Virus record (IMG/VR): IMGVR_UViG_3300023223_000028
Coordinates: 1-35,636 of that record
DNA from: a virus
Length of the DNA: 35,636 nucleotides
Reading direction: 5' to 3' (one strand)
A model generated the notes under the pieces. It searched no databases. It saw nothing but the letters and a program-made list of their open reading frames with translations, and had not been told where the DNA came from. The position numbers were made by a program, and so were the translations under genes. Positions 1 to 8,731 of the stretch are shown here, piece by piece (the stretch's first letter is position 1; each line of letters opens with the position of its first letter).

Positions 1-144
1 TTTAAAACTGATTTAGAATATACTACTGCTTTGGTTAATATTCTTTGCCATACAAACGGTAAGGATTTAAAGGTTGAAGCACTAAATGAAATAGCAGGAT
101 TAATAGGGTTCTTATCAAAGGAGCTAAAAGCCGAGAGAAAAGAC
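1..144. repeat. Terminal direct repeat, left copy
   Basis: Bases 1-144 are identical to 35493-35636. The repeat lies inside a coding region, not at an intergenic cos-like or att-like site, and the reading frame continues through the join. This is what an assembler leaves when it closes a circular or circularly permuted genome. The unit length would be 35,492 bp. A true physical terminal repeat is possible but less likely, because the repeat splits a gene. Confidence 0.95.
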
Positions 145-603
145 ACCGTTGTAGTTGACCATTCAGAAAAGTATCAATGGATAGGAGACTTTAACAGTAT
201 TACAGTAGGTGAAATGTTAAGCATTGAGCAAGTAATAGATATGGAGAAGTTAAACTATAACATATCTGTTGATATTATTTGCAGTGTTCTTTTAAGAAAG
301 GGTAAAGAGAAGTTTAACGCAAAGCTATTTAATAAGAGAAGAGAGTTATTTGGGGAGTTGCCAATAACTGACGTAATAGGAATGGTAAATTTTTTTTCAA
401 ATGGAGGGAGGCTCTCTATTCAAAATACAAAGGACTATTTAATAACCCCGATGATGAAGAGGAGTACGAGGAGGAGGAGAACAAAGCTAATCCTTTGGAG
501 GGTTACAAATGGCTTTCAATGGTTGATAAACTTGCAGGACAAGATATTACAAAGCATGAGAAGGTATATGATGAGAATTACATTAACGCCCTCAATCTCT
601 TAG
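1..603 (+). CDS. Tail assembly chaperone-like protein, zero-frame product (3' part; 5' part at 35406)
   Basis: This is the continuation of the gene beginning at 35406; joined, the zero-frame product is 229 residues. The N-terminal half (including IGDFNSITVGEMLSIEQ and LFGELPITDVIGMVNFF) reads as a normal protein. After a run of eight T at 390-397 the zero-frame sequence becomes odd, with a run of arginines (RSTRRRRTK), and ends at TAG 601-603, while the -1 frame becomes protein-like. A short upstream product plus a frameshifted longer one is the hallmark of tail assembly chaperones of long-tailed phages (lambda G/GT type). These normally sit just before the tape measure gene, which here starts at 9166. 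The functional name is therefore an inference from the frameshift and the position at the start of the tail block. Confidence 0.6.
   Translation, partial: FKTDLEYTTALVNILCHTNGKDLKVEALNEIAGLIGFLSKELKAERKDTVVVDHSEKYQWIGDFNSITVGEMLSIEQVIDMEKLNYNISVDIICSVLLRKGKEKFNAKLFNKRRELFGELPITDVIGMVNFFSNGGRLSIQNTKDYLITPMMKRSTRRRRTKLILWRVTNGFQWLINLQDKILQSMRRYMMRITLTPSIS
390..396 (+). promoter_or_regulatory. T TTT TTT slippery heptamer for -1 frameshifting
   Basis: In the reading frame of the upstream gene the codons are AAT, TTT, TTT, TCA, so bases 390-396 form a canonical X XXY YYZ slippery site. Slipping back one base continues reading at 396 (TTC AAA TGG) into an 84-codon frame ending at 650. The run is eight T long, so transcriptional slippage or a base-calling error in the homopolymer are alternatives. 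Confidence 0.65.
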
Positions 604-650
604 GATACTGGAAAACATTAGACAACTTAAATAATGATAACTCTAAATAA
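396..650 (+). CDS. Frameshift extension of the chaperone-like protein
   Basis: Reading frame -1 relative to the upstream gene. It encodes 84 residues after the slip: a basic-aromatic start (FKWREALYSKYKGLF), a strongly acidic stretch (DDEEEYEEEEN), then a folded-looking segment (GYKWLSMVDKLAGQDITKHE and INALNLLGYWKTLDNL), ending at TAA 648-650. The fused product would be 245 residues. It overlaps the next gene by 17 nt, suggesting translational coupling through this frame rather than the zero frame. There is no start codon near its beginning, so it is not an independent gene. It fits the tape-measure-binding extension of chaperone fusions, but that role is inferred. Confidence 0.6.
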   Translation, partial: FKWREALYSKYKGLFNNPDDEEEYEEEENKANPLEGYKWLSMVDKLAGQDITKHEKVYDENYINALNLLGYWKTLDNLNNDNSK

Positions 651-1092
651 CATAAACAACATCTTTGAAGACATTGCAGATAATCATTTGCAAGTACATG
701 AGTTTTTTATAGGTCAAGATTATGATATTGCAGCAAGCAAGAAAATGAATCATGTATTATTAGTTATTAATCCATCGGGAGCAGTACTACCAAAAACAGA
801 TAACGGATATACTACCAATACAATTGACTACAATTTAAAGGTTGTTGATTTAGTCAGTAAGGATTTATCTAACCAGCAAGAAGTGTTAAGCGATACTCAT
901 AGTATTATTAAAGATGTAGTAATAATGTTAAACCAAAACCCTGACTTTCACGAAATGAGCCTAAACATTATAGGAGATGTAAACCTAAACCCTTTGGATG
1001 GGGTATTTGATACTGACGTAACAGGATGGGAAACAACTCTAACAATAGAAACACCTTTAGCATTAAGCTATTGTAAAACACCGATAACATGA
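634..1092 (+). CDS. Putative tail completion/terminator protein
   Basis: A protein of 152 residues, soluble and slightly acidic, with no signal peptide or membrane segment. It contains DYNLKVVDLV, an EVLSDTHSIIKDVV helix and a C-terminal segment with GVFDTDVTGWETTLTIETP. This layout (a beta strand, an EVLSDT helix, then a D-x-x-x-GW segment and an LTIETP strand) is one I associate with small tail-completion proteins of Bacteroidetes phages, between the chaperone-like gene and an HK97 gp10-like gene. It overlaps the frameshift extension by 17 nt and the next gene by the four bases ATGA. Function is inferred from context; tail terminator is the best guess. Confidence 0.5.
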   Translation: MITLNNINNIFEDIADNHLQVHEFFIGQDYDIAASKKMNHVLLVINPSGAVLPKTDNGYTTNTIDYNLKVVDLVSKDLSNQQEVLSDTHSIIKDVVIMLNQNPDFHEMSLNIIGDVNLNPLDGVFDTDVTGWETTLTIETPLALSYCKTPIT

Positions 1093-1592
1093 GTAAGGGA
1101 AACGCAATAAGAAACTTAAAAGACATTAGAGATAAGGAATCCATTATTGAAAACATGGACGGGTTGGGCGTGTCTTTGAGAAAACTAGGATTAACGTTAG
1201 AGCAAATCAACAATCCAAAGTACATGTTTGATGTGAACGTAGAAAAGTTTGCAGAGAAAGACGTAATTACTCTATACAGATATACTGCTTGGCATACTTC
1301 GGGTTATGGATCAAGCGGAATAGGAGCAGATACTAGAACATTCTGTAAAGACTTAGTAAGAAAGAATAACAAAAGCCTATTTAGTTATCAGGACATTTTA
1401 AAGATTACTCCAATGCGTGGAATGGGTCAAGGTGGCTCAAACATTTACAGCGTTTTTAAGTATCGAGGTGGTGTACATTGTAAGCACGTATGGGTAAAGT
1501 ATTTCTTTGATACCGTTAAAAGAGAGTTAGTAATTGCACCTAAGAAGGATCAACCAAAACAAATAGGAAAAGGAGATTTACCTAATGCCTAA
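1089..1592 (+). CDS. Putative minor head/neck protein with Cys-His motif
   Basis: Protein of 167 residues. Its central and C-terminal part carries RTFCKDLV (Cys 86), YSYQDILK and a GGSNIYSVFKYRGG segment followed by HCKHVW (His 130, Cys 131, His 133). This arrangement resembles the end domain of minor head proteins in Bacteroidetes phages, where a Cys and a Cys-x-His cluster recur. I could not assign a catalytic activity. It starts inside the previous stop (ATGA overlap) and overlaps the following gp10-like gene by 8 nt, so it is translated as part of the neck/tail-completion block. Confidence 0.45.
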   Translation: MSKGNAIRNLKDIRDKESIIENMDGLGVSLRKLGLTLEQINNPKYMFDVNVEKFAEKDVITLYRYTAWHTSGYGSSGIGADTRTFCKDLVRKNNKSLFSYQDILKITPMRGMGQGGSNIYSVFKYRGGVHCKHVWVKYFFDTVKRELVIAPKKDQPKQIGKGDLPNA

Positions 1593-2061
1593 GGATAAAC
1601 TAGCAACAGCACTTGATATATTCGGAAAGGAATACATTGAAGAGTTAGGCAAGGAACTAAAAGCTGCTGGTAAGGACGCAAGCGGCAACCTTATTAGAAG
1701 TTTAGATACTAGAGTAAGGAAAACAGGGTTCGGTACAAGCTACACTTTACAGATACTAAGCGAAGAATACTTAAAGTATGTAGACGAAGGAAGAAGAGCA
1801 GGAAGTAAACAACCACCTTTACAAGCAATAAAGGACTGGACAAAGTTAAAAGGATTAGACGAGGGGTTAGCCTTTCCAATTGCTAAGAAGATTGCAGAAG
1901 ATGGAATAAAAGCAACCAATGTAATTGAAAAGGCTTTAAATAAAGTACAAAGTAATGTAGCGTTCAGAAAACTAGAGGATGGTGTAGGGGATTGGGTAGA
2001 TGATTTAATAGATGAAAGATTAAGCGGATTGAGTAAGAATAAAAACATAACATTTAGGTAA
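1585..2061 (+). CDS. HK97 gp10-like head-tail/tail completion protein
   Basis: Protein of 158 residues of the HK97 gp10 type, which acts at the head-tail junction or in tail completion. Diagnostic features are an N-terminal amphipathic helix region, a central YLKYVDEGRRAGSKQPP segment (the family's 'edge of array, GR..G..PP' pattern), then IKDWTKLKGL and an FPIAKKIAEDGIKATN helix near the C-terminus. Length is usual for the family. Its stop overlaps the ATG of the next gene by one base (TAATG). The family call is from pattern recognition and is fairly secure; the exact structural role is not visible. Confidence 0.75.
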   Translation: MPKDKLATALDIFGKEYIEELGKELKAAGKDASGNLIRSLDTRVRKTGFGTSYTLQILSEEYLKYVDEGRRAGSKQPPLQAIKDWTKLKGLDEGLAFPIAKKIAEDGIKATNVIEKALNKVQSNVAFRKLEDGVGDWVDDLIDERLSGLSKNKNITFR

Positions 2062-3491
2062 TGGCAATAACTATACTATTAGAACCGCAAGCGTTTCAAC
2101 CGACATACAACGAAATTATAACCGTTCTATCTTCAACTAAGGTTGCTGAAGTAGATTTTAAGTTTGTTATTGATGTTAATATAGCTGGAGTAAATAAGAG
2201 TAGAATGAAAGTCAATCCTAACCCTGAGAATTTCGGAGTTGTTGATTTACATAAACATATCGAGCCTTTTATTTCTAGTGATATTGATTACACAGAAACA
2301 GAAACCTTTCAGCTAACACCAAACACCCAAACGAAATACGACATTACTTTATTCGAAGAGTATTTGTTAGACATTCCTTATACTGCTGTAGCAGGTAGTG
2401 GGGGATTTTGTGAGTATGACTTTGGACAACCTCATTACCTAGCAATAGGAGACAACGCTTTAATATCTAACTCAACCGTTCCTGCTTATGATGGGGTACA
2501 GTTGGTTACATCAGTACCTACAGCAAACAAGATAGTAACAGACAAAGCGTTTACTTTAACAGCTACAGGGGATATGCAAAGAGCAGACGGAGGCAGTACA
2601 CTAATTCCTTCTGCAACTGTTTTTAGCGAATCAAAGTACGCTAATAGTTCTGTACTAGATTGGTTAGATGTACCAAACTTTGACGAAGACGATTACAAAA
2701 TTAACTCTACTGATACAGGTTTATTATTAACAACAGGTCAACTTAATTATGTCAGGGAGGATAGTAAGTGTTTTTTAAACTTTTACAACTCCAATAACTT
2801 AGGAGCTACATATTTAAGAGTAACAACAGATAATGGAGAGTTTCTAGTTACTAATGATAATTACACAGCATCAAATGATGCTCAGAAGTTTTTAACAGTT
2901 GGTTGTGGTGCTGACCAATTAGAGAACACAACTAACACGGTAATTGTAAATAGTGGTTCTTTACCAATGTTTGACTCTTCTATATTATCTTATACCGTCC
3001 AATTAGCAGACGTTGCAGAGAATGATAGTAGCCAGCTTTACACATTCAATATAAATAGAGATTGTAGTAAGTACGATCTATATAATATAGTTTATCAGGA
3101 TCAGTTAGGCTCTTTTATTCCTTTGACTTTCGATAGAGCAAGCAAAGAAACAATAACTAATAAGAAGACAAACTTCAAAAAGAACTACGGCACTTATAAT
3201 TCTGTTGCTAATACTTGGGGATACGAATCGAAAGACAGGGGAGTTAAGAGATTAGATACGGACATAACAGAAAATATAGAAATTCAAAGCAATTGGATTA
3301 CAGAGGTAGAAGGAGACAAAGTAATAGAGTTAATGAATAGTCCAGAGGTTTACTTAGATGATGGTACACAGCTTATATCTATAAATATATCTACTAACAG
3401 GATAGTTAAAAAGAAACGTGTTACAGACAGTTTAATTAACTACAAGCTATCTTTTAACTATTCATTTAAAAATACTGTACAGCGTGGATAA
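2061..3491 (+). CDS. Putative tail tip/baseplate-like protein
   Basis: Large protein of 476 residues, rich in beta-strand-like alternation and Asn/Thr, with no signal peptide or membrane helix. The N-terminal part (QPTYNEIITVLSSTKV, FKFVIDVNI and the NPENFGVVDLHKHIEPFI segment) resembles a conserved tail protein of Bacteroidetes phages lacking a precise name. The C-terminus (ISTNRIVKKKRVTDSLINYK) ends in a basic segment. It precedes an even larger tail protein with an 8-nt overlap. A role at the distal tail or as an adhesin scaffold is inferred from size and position. Confidence 0.5.
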   Translation: MAITILLEPQAFQPTYNEIITVLSSTKVAEVDFKFVIDVNIAGVNKSRMKVNPNPENFGVVDLHKHIEPFISSDIDYTETETFQLTPNTQTKYDITLFEEYLLDIPYTAVAGSGGFCEYDFGQPHYLAIGDNALISNSTVPAYDGVQLVTSVPTANKIVTDKAFTLTATGDMQRADGGSTLIPSATVFSESKYANSSVLDWLDVPNFDEDDYKINSTDTGLLLTTGQLNYVREDSKCFLNFYNSNNLGATYLRVTTDNGEFLVTNDNYTASNDAQKFLTVGCGADQLENTTNTVIVNSGSLPMFDSSILSYTVQLADVAENDSSQLYTFNINRDCSKYDLYNIVYQDQLGSFIPLTFDRASKETITNKKTNFKKNYGTYNSVANTWGYESKDRGVKRLDTDITENIEIQSNWITEVEGDKVIELMNSPEVYLDDGTQLISINISTNRIVKKKRVTDSLINYKLSFNYSFKNTVQRG

Positions 3492-6159
3492 TTTTTACAT
3501 AGAAACACCGCAAGGTAATCTTGACATTAAAGAGGGGTTCGGGTTTGGGATTAACATCTCAATTGCTGAATTATTAGATGTAAGTAAAAAGAACACCCCA
3601 TATACTAAGACAATTCTATTGCCTGGAACAAAGGCGAATAACCAAATACTAGGCAGTTTGTTTGATGTTAATGCGGACTTTACTTTTTTCAACCCTAACT
3701 TTAAGATTGACGCTAAGATTGTTGTAAATAGCACTACAGTAATAAATGGATACTTACAGTTGTTAGAGGTAAAGAAATTAAATGATAACGATTTACAAGG
3801 CAATAACATACAATACTCTGTAAAGATTTCAGATAACGTAATAAATTTTTATACTGACATTAAAGACAAGGAGCTAACAGACTTAGACCTTTCTGATTTC
3901 GACCACATACTTACTAGGACAAACATTGAGGGAAGCTGGACGAACACCTTTGAGGATACTTATACTTATCCGTTGCTTTTTAAACAATCAAACATTTATC
4001 AAACTTCAGATTTTAAGCCTGCTATATTTCACAAGGCTTATTTGCTAAAGATATTTGAAGAGGCTCAATATTCTGTAGGTGGTTCGTTTATGAATAACAC
4101 CGACTACGATAAAGAGACTATACCATTCAATAGAGAAGCTAACGTAATTGACCAAACAGAAGTAGATAGAAGAAAATTCTTTGCAGGAGCTACAGGAAAT
4201 ACTTATCCAACAATTATATTAACTGGAGGAGGCGCAGGAGGAGACATTAACGACATAGCTCCTTTCACATCTTTAGACGATGATAGTACCCCTCCATTCT
4301 TTGATAATGCTGGCGTTTGGAATACAACAACAAATTCATACACAGCAGACAGAAATGGAACATACGAACTAAAGGGTACTATAGGCTTTGAGATTGAATG
4401 GAATAGCGGAGGGTTAGATGCTTATATGTATGGTTACGACTTTACTGATCCAGCACTTGGGGAGAAGTTTGTACAATTAAACAGACCGCTTAATAGGTAT
4501 GAGGTTAGAATGAGAATGTTTAAAAACGGTTCTAAAGTATTAGATTATATTAGTCCGACTTTAGACTTCGCAAAGTCTACTGGAGTAGGATTAACTTTTG
4601 ATGCTGGTAATTCGTGGACTGTTTCACAAAACGCAGTAGTTGACATTAATCAAACGGGACTAAACCTAATTGCAGGAGATGTTATTACGTTTGACTATCG
4701 AGTGTTTACTTTCCAATTTGCAAAATATACTACAAGCGCAACGCTGGGGGCTGGTTCTGATGTTCCAGTTAATTTTATAGTTAGCGTTGATAATAATAAT
4801 GTTACTACTAGTTTATTTAATACGCCTTTATCAGGAATACTTACAGACGATGATTCGGTAGTGCTTAATTCTTTTATTCCTCAAGATATTAAACAAAGCG
4901 ATTTAATAGATGATATTGTAAAGCGTTATAATTTAGTAATAAGAACAGACAAAGATAATTCTAAAAAATTACTAATTGATACTAAGGACGATTATTATGA
5001 TGCTGGAGTAAGTTTAGATTGGACTGACAAAAAAGATTATAGTAACGAAGATAGTATTAAGTTTTTAGCTGACTTACAGAATAAGGAAATGATTTTATCC
5101 TATTCGCAAGATGATGATATTTACAATGAAAAATATACAGAATCAATAGACGGGGTAGAAATTTACGGACAAAAGAAGATAGAGTTTGATAATCAATTTG
5201 TAAAAGGAACACAGAAAATAGAAACCAAATTCTCTCCAACTCCTTTGGTTTATTCTAGCCCTAATAAAGAGATGGTGTTGCCGTTTATAAGTACAGTTTT
5301 AGAAGATGTTAACATTCGTGTTCTTTATTATGGCGGTCTTATCAATTGTTTAGGAACTGCAAATTGGTCTCTTGATTCTGTTGATTCGGGAGTTCCTACA
5401 TCTACAACTTACACTACCTATCCATACGCTGGACATTTTGATAATCCAGTTACGCCAACAGTAGATATAAATTTTGGATCAAATAGTTACCACTTTTATA
5501 ATGAGTTGTTAAATACAACAAGCAACAATCTATACAATACATATTGGATAAATACCATTAGACAAATTGCAGAAGGTAAGCTAATCACTTCTAAATTTGA
5601 TTTAACAGAAGTTGATATTGCTTTTATTATATTTAATTTGAATGCTGAGATATTTGTAAAAGATAGTTACTACAGAATAAATAAAATTATTGACTACAAT
5701 CCTTTAGAAGATGGACTAACCAAAGTAGAGCTTGTTAAGATTATAGAAATAAAGCAAATTGCAGAAGAAGACCCATTTGTAGATTCTAATCCAAATGTAG
5801 ATGTTATTTCAACAGAAACTTCTTTAAGTGGCAACATTAGCAATTCAGTAAATACGGTTGTAGCTGGTTCTAATAATTACATAGGTTTTAATAGTGAGGG
5901 AGCAATAGTTACAGGAGAAAATAATACAGTAGGGAACGAGGTAGAAAATAGTTCTATTGTTGGTGGTGAAGGGAATGTTATTGAAAGCGGATTAGAGAAT
6001 GTTTCAGTTATAGCGTCTAGTGATTTAACGATTACCAAAAGCAATACAACAGCAGTAGGAGGATTAATAGAAAGCGAAGGAACAGGTGCGGAGTCTTTAG
6101 TTATAGAAGTTCCAACAGGCATTAAAGCAAATCAAAATAATTTAACAGGATTTAATTAA
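3484..6159 (+). CDS. Large tail tip/adhesin protein with C-terminal beta-roll
   Basis: The largest protein here, 891 residues. The N-terminus carries PQGNLDIKEGFGFGINISIA and a segment containing TKTILLPGTKANNQILGSLF then DVNADFTFFNPN, a block that I recognise from tail proteins of Bacteroidetes phages. The middle contains beta-rich domains and a glycine run (TGGGAGGDIND). From about residue 790 the sequence becomes a series of short strands of the form N-S-V-N-T-V-V-A-G-S, GENNTVGNEVENSSIVGGEG, resembling the beta-roll head of trimeric autotransporter adhesins. The combination suggests a distal tail protein presenting a trimeric adhesive tip. Overlaps neighbours by 8 nt and 1 nt. Confidence 0.55.
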   Translation: MDNFYIETPQGNLDIKEGFGFGINISIAELLDVSKKNTPYTKTILLPGTKANNQILGSLFDVNADFTFFNPNFKIDAKIVVNSTTVINGYLQLLEVKKLNDNDLQGNNIQYSVKISDNVINFYTDIKDKELTDLDLSDFDHILTRTNIEGSWTNTFEDTYTYPLLFKQSNIYQTSDFKPAIFHKAYLLKIFEEAQYSVGGSFMNNTDYDKETIPFNREANVIDQTEVDRRKFFAGATGNTYPTIILTGGGAGGDINDIAPFTSLDDDSTPPFFDNAGVWNTTTNSYTADRNGTYELKGTIGFEIEWNSGGLDAYMYGYDFTDPALGEKFVQLNRPLNRYEVRMRMFKNGSKVLDYISPTLDFAKSTGVGLTFDAGNSWTVSQNAVVDINQTGLNLIAGDVITFDYRVFTFQFAKYTTSATLGAGSDVPVNFIVSVDNNNVTTSLFNTPLSGILTDDDSVVLNSFIPQDIKQSDLIDDIVKRYNLVIRTDKDNSKKLLIDTKDDYYDAGVSLDWTDKKDYSNEDSIKFLADLQNKEMILSYSQDDDIYNEKYTESIDGVEIYGQKKIEFDNQFVKGTQKIETKFSPTPLVYSSPNKEMVLPFISTVLEDVNIRVLYYGGLINCLGTANWSLDSVDSGVPTSTTYTTYPYAGHFDNPVTPTVDINFGSNSYHFYNELLNTTSNNLYNTYWINTIRQIAEGKLITSKFDLTEVDIAFIIFNLNAEIFVKDSYYRINKIIDYNPLEDGLTKVELVKIIEIKQIAEEDPFVDSNPNVDVISTETSLSGNISNSVNTVVAGSNNYIGFNSEGAIVTGENNTVGNEVENSSIVGGEGNVIESGLENVSVIASSDLTITKSNTTAVGGLIESEGTGAESLVIEVPTGIKANQNNLTGFN

Positions 6160-7349
6160 TGGCAAGCGCACAGGGTATAAACCCAGACATAATATTTAAC
6201 TTTAACGAGAATAACGCTACTACTATACGTGATTATTCTGAAAAAGGAAACGATGGAACAGGTACAAATTTAACGGTATCTGCTACTGATAGGACAGTGG
6301 GTTATGATGCTGTTTTTAATGGCATAGACTCAGAGTTAAATAGTACTATATCAGCTATTGATGATTCTTTTACTATTGCCCTAGCTATTAAACTACAAGC
6401 AAATACTGATATAGATTACATTTTTGATATAGACGGGGGTGAGGTTTTTTGCGATTGGGATGGCACGTCAATCTTGTTTTCTTTAGATACTGGAGATGGT
6501 ACATTTACACTAGAATGGAATTTAGACGTTGATATATGGTATGATATAGTATTAAAGTTAGATGATGCTACTGGTAAAATGTATATTATAGTAGATAGAG
6601 TTACAGTTATAGATAAAGCTGTAACAGGAATATTCTCCCTTTCTAATGCAGATATTGAAATAGGGCATAGCAGTAGTACTAGTCATGGTAAATTCTTACT
6701 AAATGAATTTAAGCTATTCCAAGACCAAGATACAACTACGATTGATGACGGGTTTATAGATGAGCAAAACGGTGTATTGGTTACATCGGGCAAGGTACAC
6801 GGGTTTGATTTAGGTGATATTATCGGTTACAATCCAACACTTGTAGACGCTTCTTATGCTATTGTAACATTTGTAGGATCAACAACACAATATAGAATAC
6901 AGCCAATATCTGACAACATAACTAACGGCATGGTATTCAAGCGTTGCGGTAACGTATGGAACACAGATAGGCAGTGGATGCTTTTAATAGACAATACCCC
7001 TCAAGTGTGTTTTTACGATGGTATAACACAAAGTAGTGAGGTAGGAATAGATAGTAAGAAAACTTACTGTATGGGTTTAAGCGGATTAATAAATCCGTCA
7101 GTAGGTAAAACAGACGATTACACACTAACAAATGAAGATCATACAGTTTACTTAACGGGGTCAACTGCTAAAACGTTTACTATGCCAGCAGCACCAACAG
7201 ATGATAATGAGTGGAACATTATTAATTTAAGCACAGCAGTTTTAACGATAGCAGCAAGCAGTATAAATGGCGCAAGCACACAGAATCTAATTAGTAAATA
7301 TGATTCAGCACAAATAAAGTATATTAATAGTGAATTTGTTATAAAATAG
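6159..7349 (+). CDS. LamG/concanavalin-like putative receptor-binding protein
   Basis: Protein of 396 residues. Residues 8-190 read as a LamG/concanavalin A-like jelly roll: an IIFNFNENN start, GNDGTG, AVFNGIDSEL, FTIALAIKLQ, WYDIVLKLDDATGKMYIIVD and an IEIGHSSSTSHGKFLLNEFK ending. Such domains bind carbohydrates in many phage fibres. The C-terminal 90 residues (DDYTLTNEDHTVYLTGSTA, AKTFTMPAAP, STAVLTIAASSINGA) form a short-strand domain common at the ends of phage fibres. It follows the large tail tip genes with one base of overlap, as expected for an adhesin. Substrate is not determinable. Confidence 0.6.
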   Translation: MASAQGINPDIIFNFNENNATTIRDYSEKGNDGTGTNLTVSATDRTVGYDAVFNGIDSELNSTISAIDDSFTIALAIKLQANTDIDYIFDIDGGEVFCDWDGTSILFSLDTGDGTFTLEWNLDVDIWYDIVLKLDDATGKMYIIVDRVTVIDKAVTGIFSLSNADIEIGHSSSTSHGKFLLNEFKLFQDQDTTTIDDGFIDEQNGVLVTSGKVHGFDLGDIIGYNPTLVDASYAIVTFVGSTTQYRIQPISDNITNGMVFKRCGNVWNTDRQWMLLIDNTPQVCFYDGITQSSEVGIDSKKTYCMGLSGLINPSVGKTDDYTLTNEDHTVYLTGSTAKTFTMPAAPTDDNEWNIINLSTAVLTIAASSINGASTQNLISKYDSAQIKYINSEFVIK

Positions 7350-7355
7350 AAAATT

Positions 7356-8129
7356 ATGAGTAGTATATTAAATAGAGACTTTATAATCGAGGTCAACAAA
7401 GGCAATATTGCAGGGCATAGAATGGTTGGAGTTGTATCATCTAATGAAGCCGTAGGAACTACATTTGCAGACATTTGGAGTGGTGGAGGTGATTTAGTGT
7501 ATCAAACAGGAGGCGAGACTTTAGAATTAGTATTTGCAGATGCTAATGACACAGCAGCAGGAACAGGGGCGCAAGAAGTTACTATTGTATCAATGGACGC
7601 AACAGGAGTAGAGCAAACAACTGTTACAGTGTCAAACGGGGGGACGGCTGCCGTATCAGGAACACACTATGACATTCAAAGCATTAATGTTACTGCTGTA
7701 GGAACGGTTAGAGGTGGGAATATTGGAGATATTACATTGCAAGTTTCTGGAGGAGGAGAAGTTAGGGGGAAGATTTTAGTGGGCAAAATGTCATCACAGA
7801 GTAGTCATTATACAGTCCCTTTAGGATTTACTGCATTATGGATAGAGGGATTTGCAAACTCTGTAAAAGGAGAAGATACACAAGTAAGACCATTGTTTCA
7901 ATTTGGAGGAACTGGCGTTTTTAATCAAGGCGGAACATCTAGCACTTATCAAGGTCACTTACTTTACCCTTTTAAAACATTTTTAGTAATGCCCGAAAAA
8001 TCAAGAATATTACAACAAGCAAAAAGTACAAATACAAATGTTAATATAACGTCAGTAAACGAATTTATGTTAATCGAGAATGCATTAGTAAGCATGTCTT
8101 TATCGGCATTAAATATGTGGGCAACATAA
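7356..8129 (+). CDS. Phage structural protein of the marine-phage 'GTGAQEV' type
   Basis: Protein of 257 residues, Gly/Thr/Val-rich. Segments such as TTFADIWSGGGDLVY, ANDTAAGTGAQEVTIV, MDATGVEQTTVTVSNGG, SSHYTVPLGFTALWI and VRPLFQFGG are the landmarks of a structural protein frequent in marine phages, in which a GTGA(R/Q) core is followed by YTVPAG-like and RP strands. It is thought to be a virion component; its exact site is unknown to me. It begins 6 nt after the LamG protein and precedes two small tail-region genes. Confidence 0.6.
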   Translation: MSSILNRDFIIEVNKGNIAGHRMVGVVSSNEAVGTTFADIWSGGGDLVYQTGGETLELVFADANDTAAGTGAQEVTIVSMDATGVEQTTVTVSNGGTAAVSGTHYDIQSINVTAVGTVRGGNIGDITLQVSGGGEVRGKILVGKMSSQSSHYTVPLGFTALWIEGFANSVKGEDTQVRPLFQFGGTGVFNQGGTSSTYQGHLLYPFKTFLVMPEKSRILQQAKSTNTNVNITSVNEFMLIENALVSMSLSALNMWAT

Positions 8130-8143
8130 AAAAACGTAGAAAA

Positions 8144-8455
8144 ATGATAAAAACAGAAAGAACAAGAAACACAAACGACGACCCTAATCATGGGACTGTA
8201 GATGTTAATTCGAGTACAGCTCAGACTTTGGTTGCTGCAAATCCAGACAGAATAGGATTGACCGTAAGCAATCCACACAATCAAGGGCTTTGGATTCGTC
8301 CATATCCTGCTAGTGATGACAATGACGAGGTAGGAATTTATTTAGCACCTAATCAACCGCCTTACGAAATAAAGGCAGACAACATTATAACAACAGAATA
8401 TAGTATTATTATGAATCAGGGAGGGACAAAAACAATACCTTTCGTAGAATATTAA
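8144..8455 (+). CDS. Small structural-region protein
   Basis: Protein of 103 residues from ATG 8144. A longer version could start at ATG 8117 inside the previous gene, but 8144 follows an A-rich leader typical of this genome and avoids a nine-residue mostly basic extension. Sequence landmarks are STAQTLVAANPDRIGLTVSN, LWIRPYPASDDNDEVGIYLA and the end MNQGGTKTIPFVEY. The NxxR-xGLxVxN core with a later polar strand resembles small beta-sandwich proteins that phages place beside fibres and head fibres. No function can be assigned. Confidence 0.6.
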   Translation: MIKTERTRNTNDDPNHGTVDVNSSTAQTLVAANPDRIGLTVSNPHNQGLWIRPYPASDDNDEVGIYLAPNQPPYEIKADNIITTEYSIIMNQGGTKTIPFVEY

Positions 8456-8458
8456 GAC

Positions 8459-8731
8459 ATGGCAAATTTAGTAATAACAGTAGATGGAAATAGATTTAAA
8501 GTTACATCAAACGATGTTTACACAGGGTGGGATATTGATTATATTTGGTCTCAAGACATTGAACACGTAACACAAAATGGAACTGTAGTACTTTCTTTTC
8601 ACGATGAGCGCGACCCATTCGAAATGACACACGATGGTAGTGATGGAACTTGGGAAGTAGATAGTATTAACGGAACTACAATAACAAGTAATTCACAACT
8701 TGCTACATTAATAGCAAACCTGAAAGGTTAA
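8459..8731 (+). CDS. Small tail-region protein, unknown
   Basis: Protein of 90 residues with an N-terminal strand (NLVITVDGNRFKVTSND), a central TVVLSFHDERDPFEM and a helix at the end (TSNSQLATLIANLKG). It is acidic and has no membrane segment. It starts 3 nt after the previous stop and is the last gene before the late-promoter-like motif at 8731-8761, so it probably ends the first late transcription unit. Similar small proteins occur near tail genes of Bacteroidetes phages, but I cannot name a function. Confidence 0.55.
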   Translation: MANLVITVDGNRFKVTSNDVYTGWDIDYIWSQDIEHVTQNGTVVLSFHDERDPFEMTHDGSDGTWEVDSINGTTITSNSQLATLIANLKG

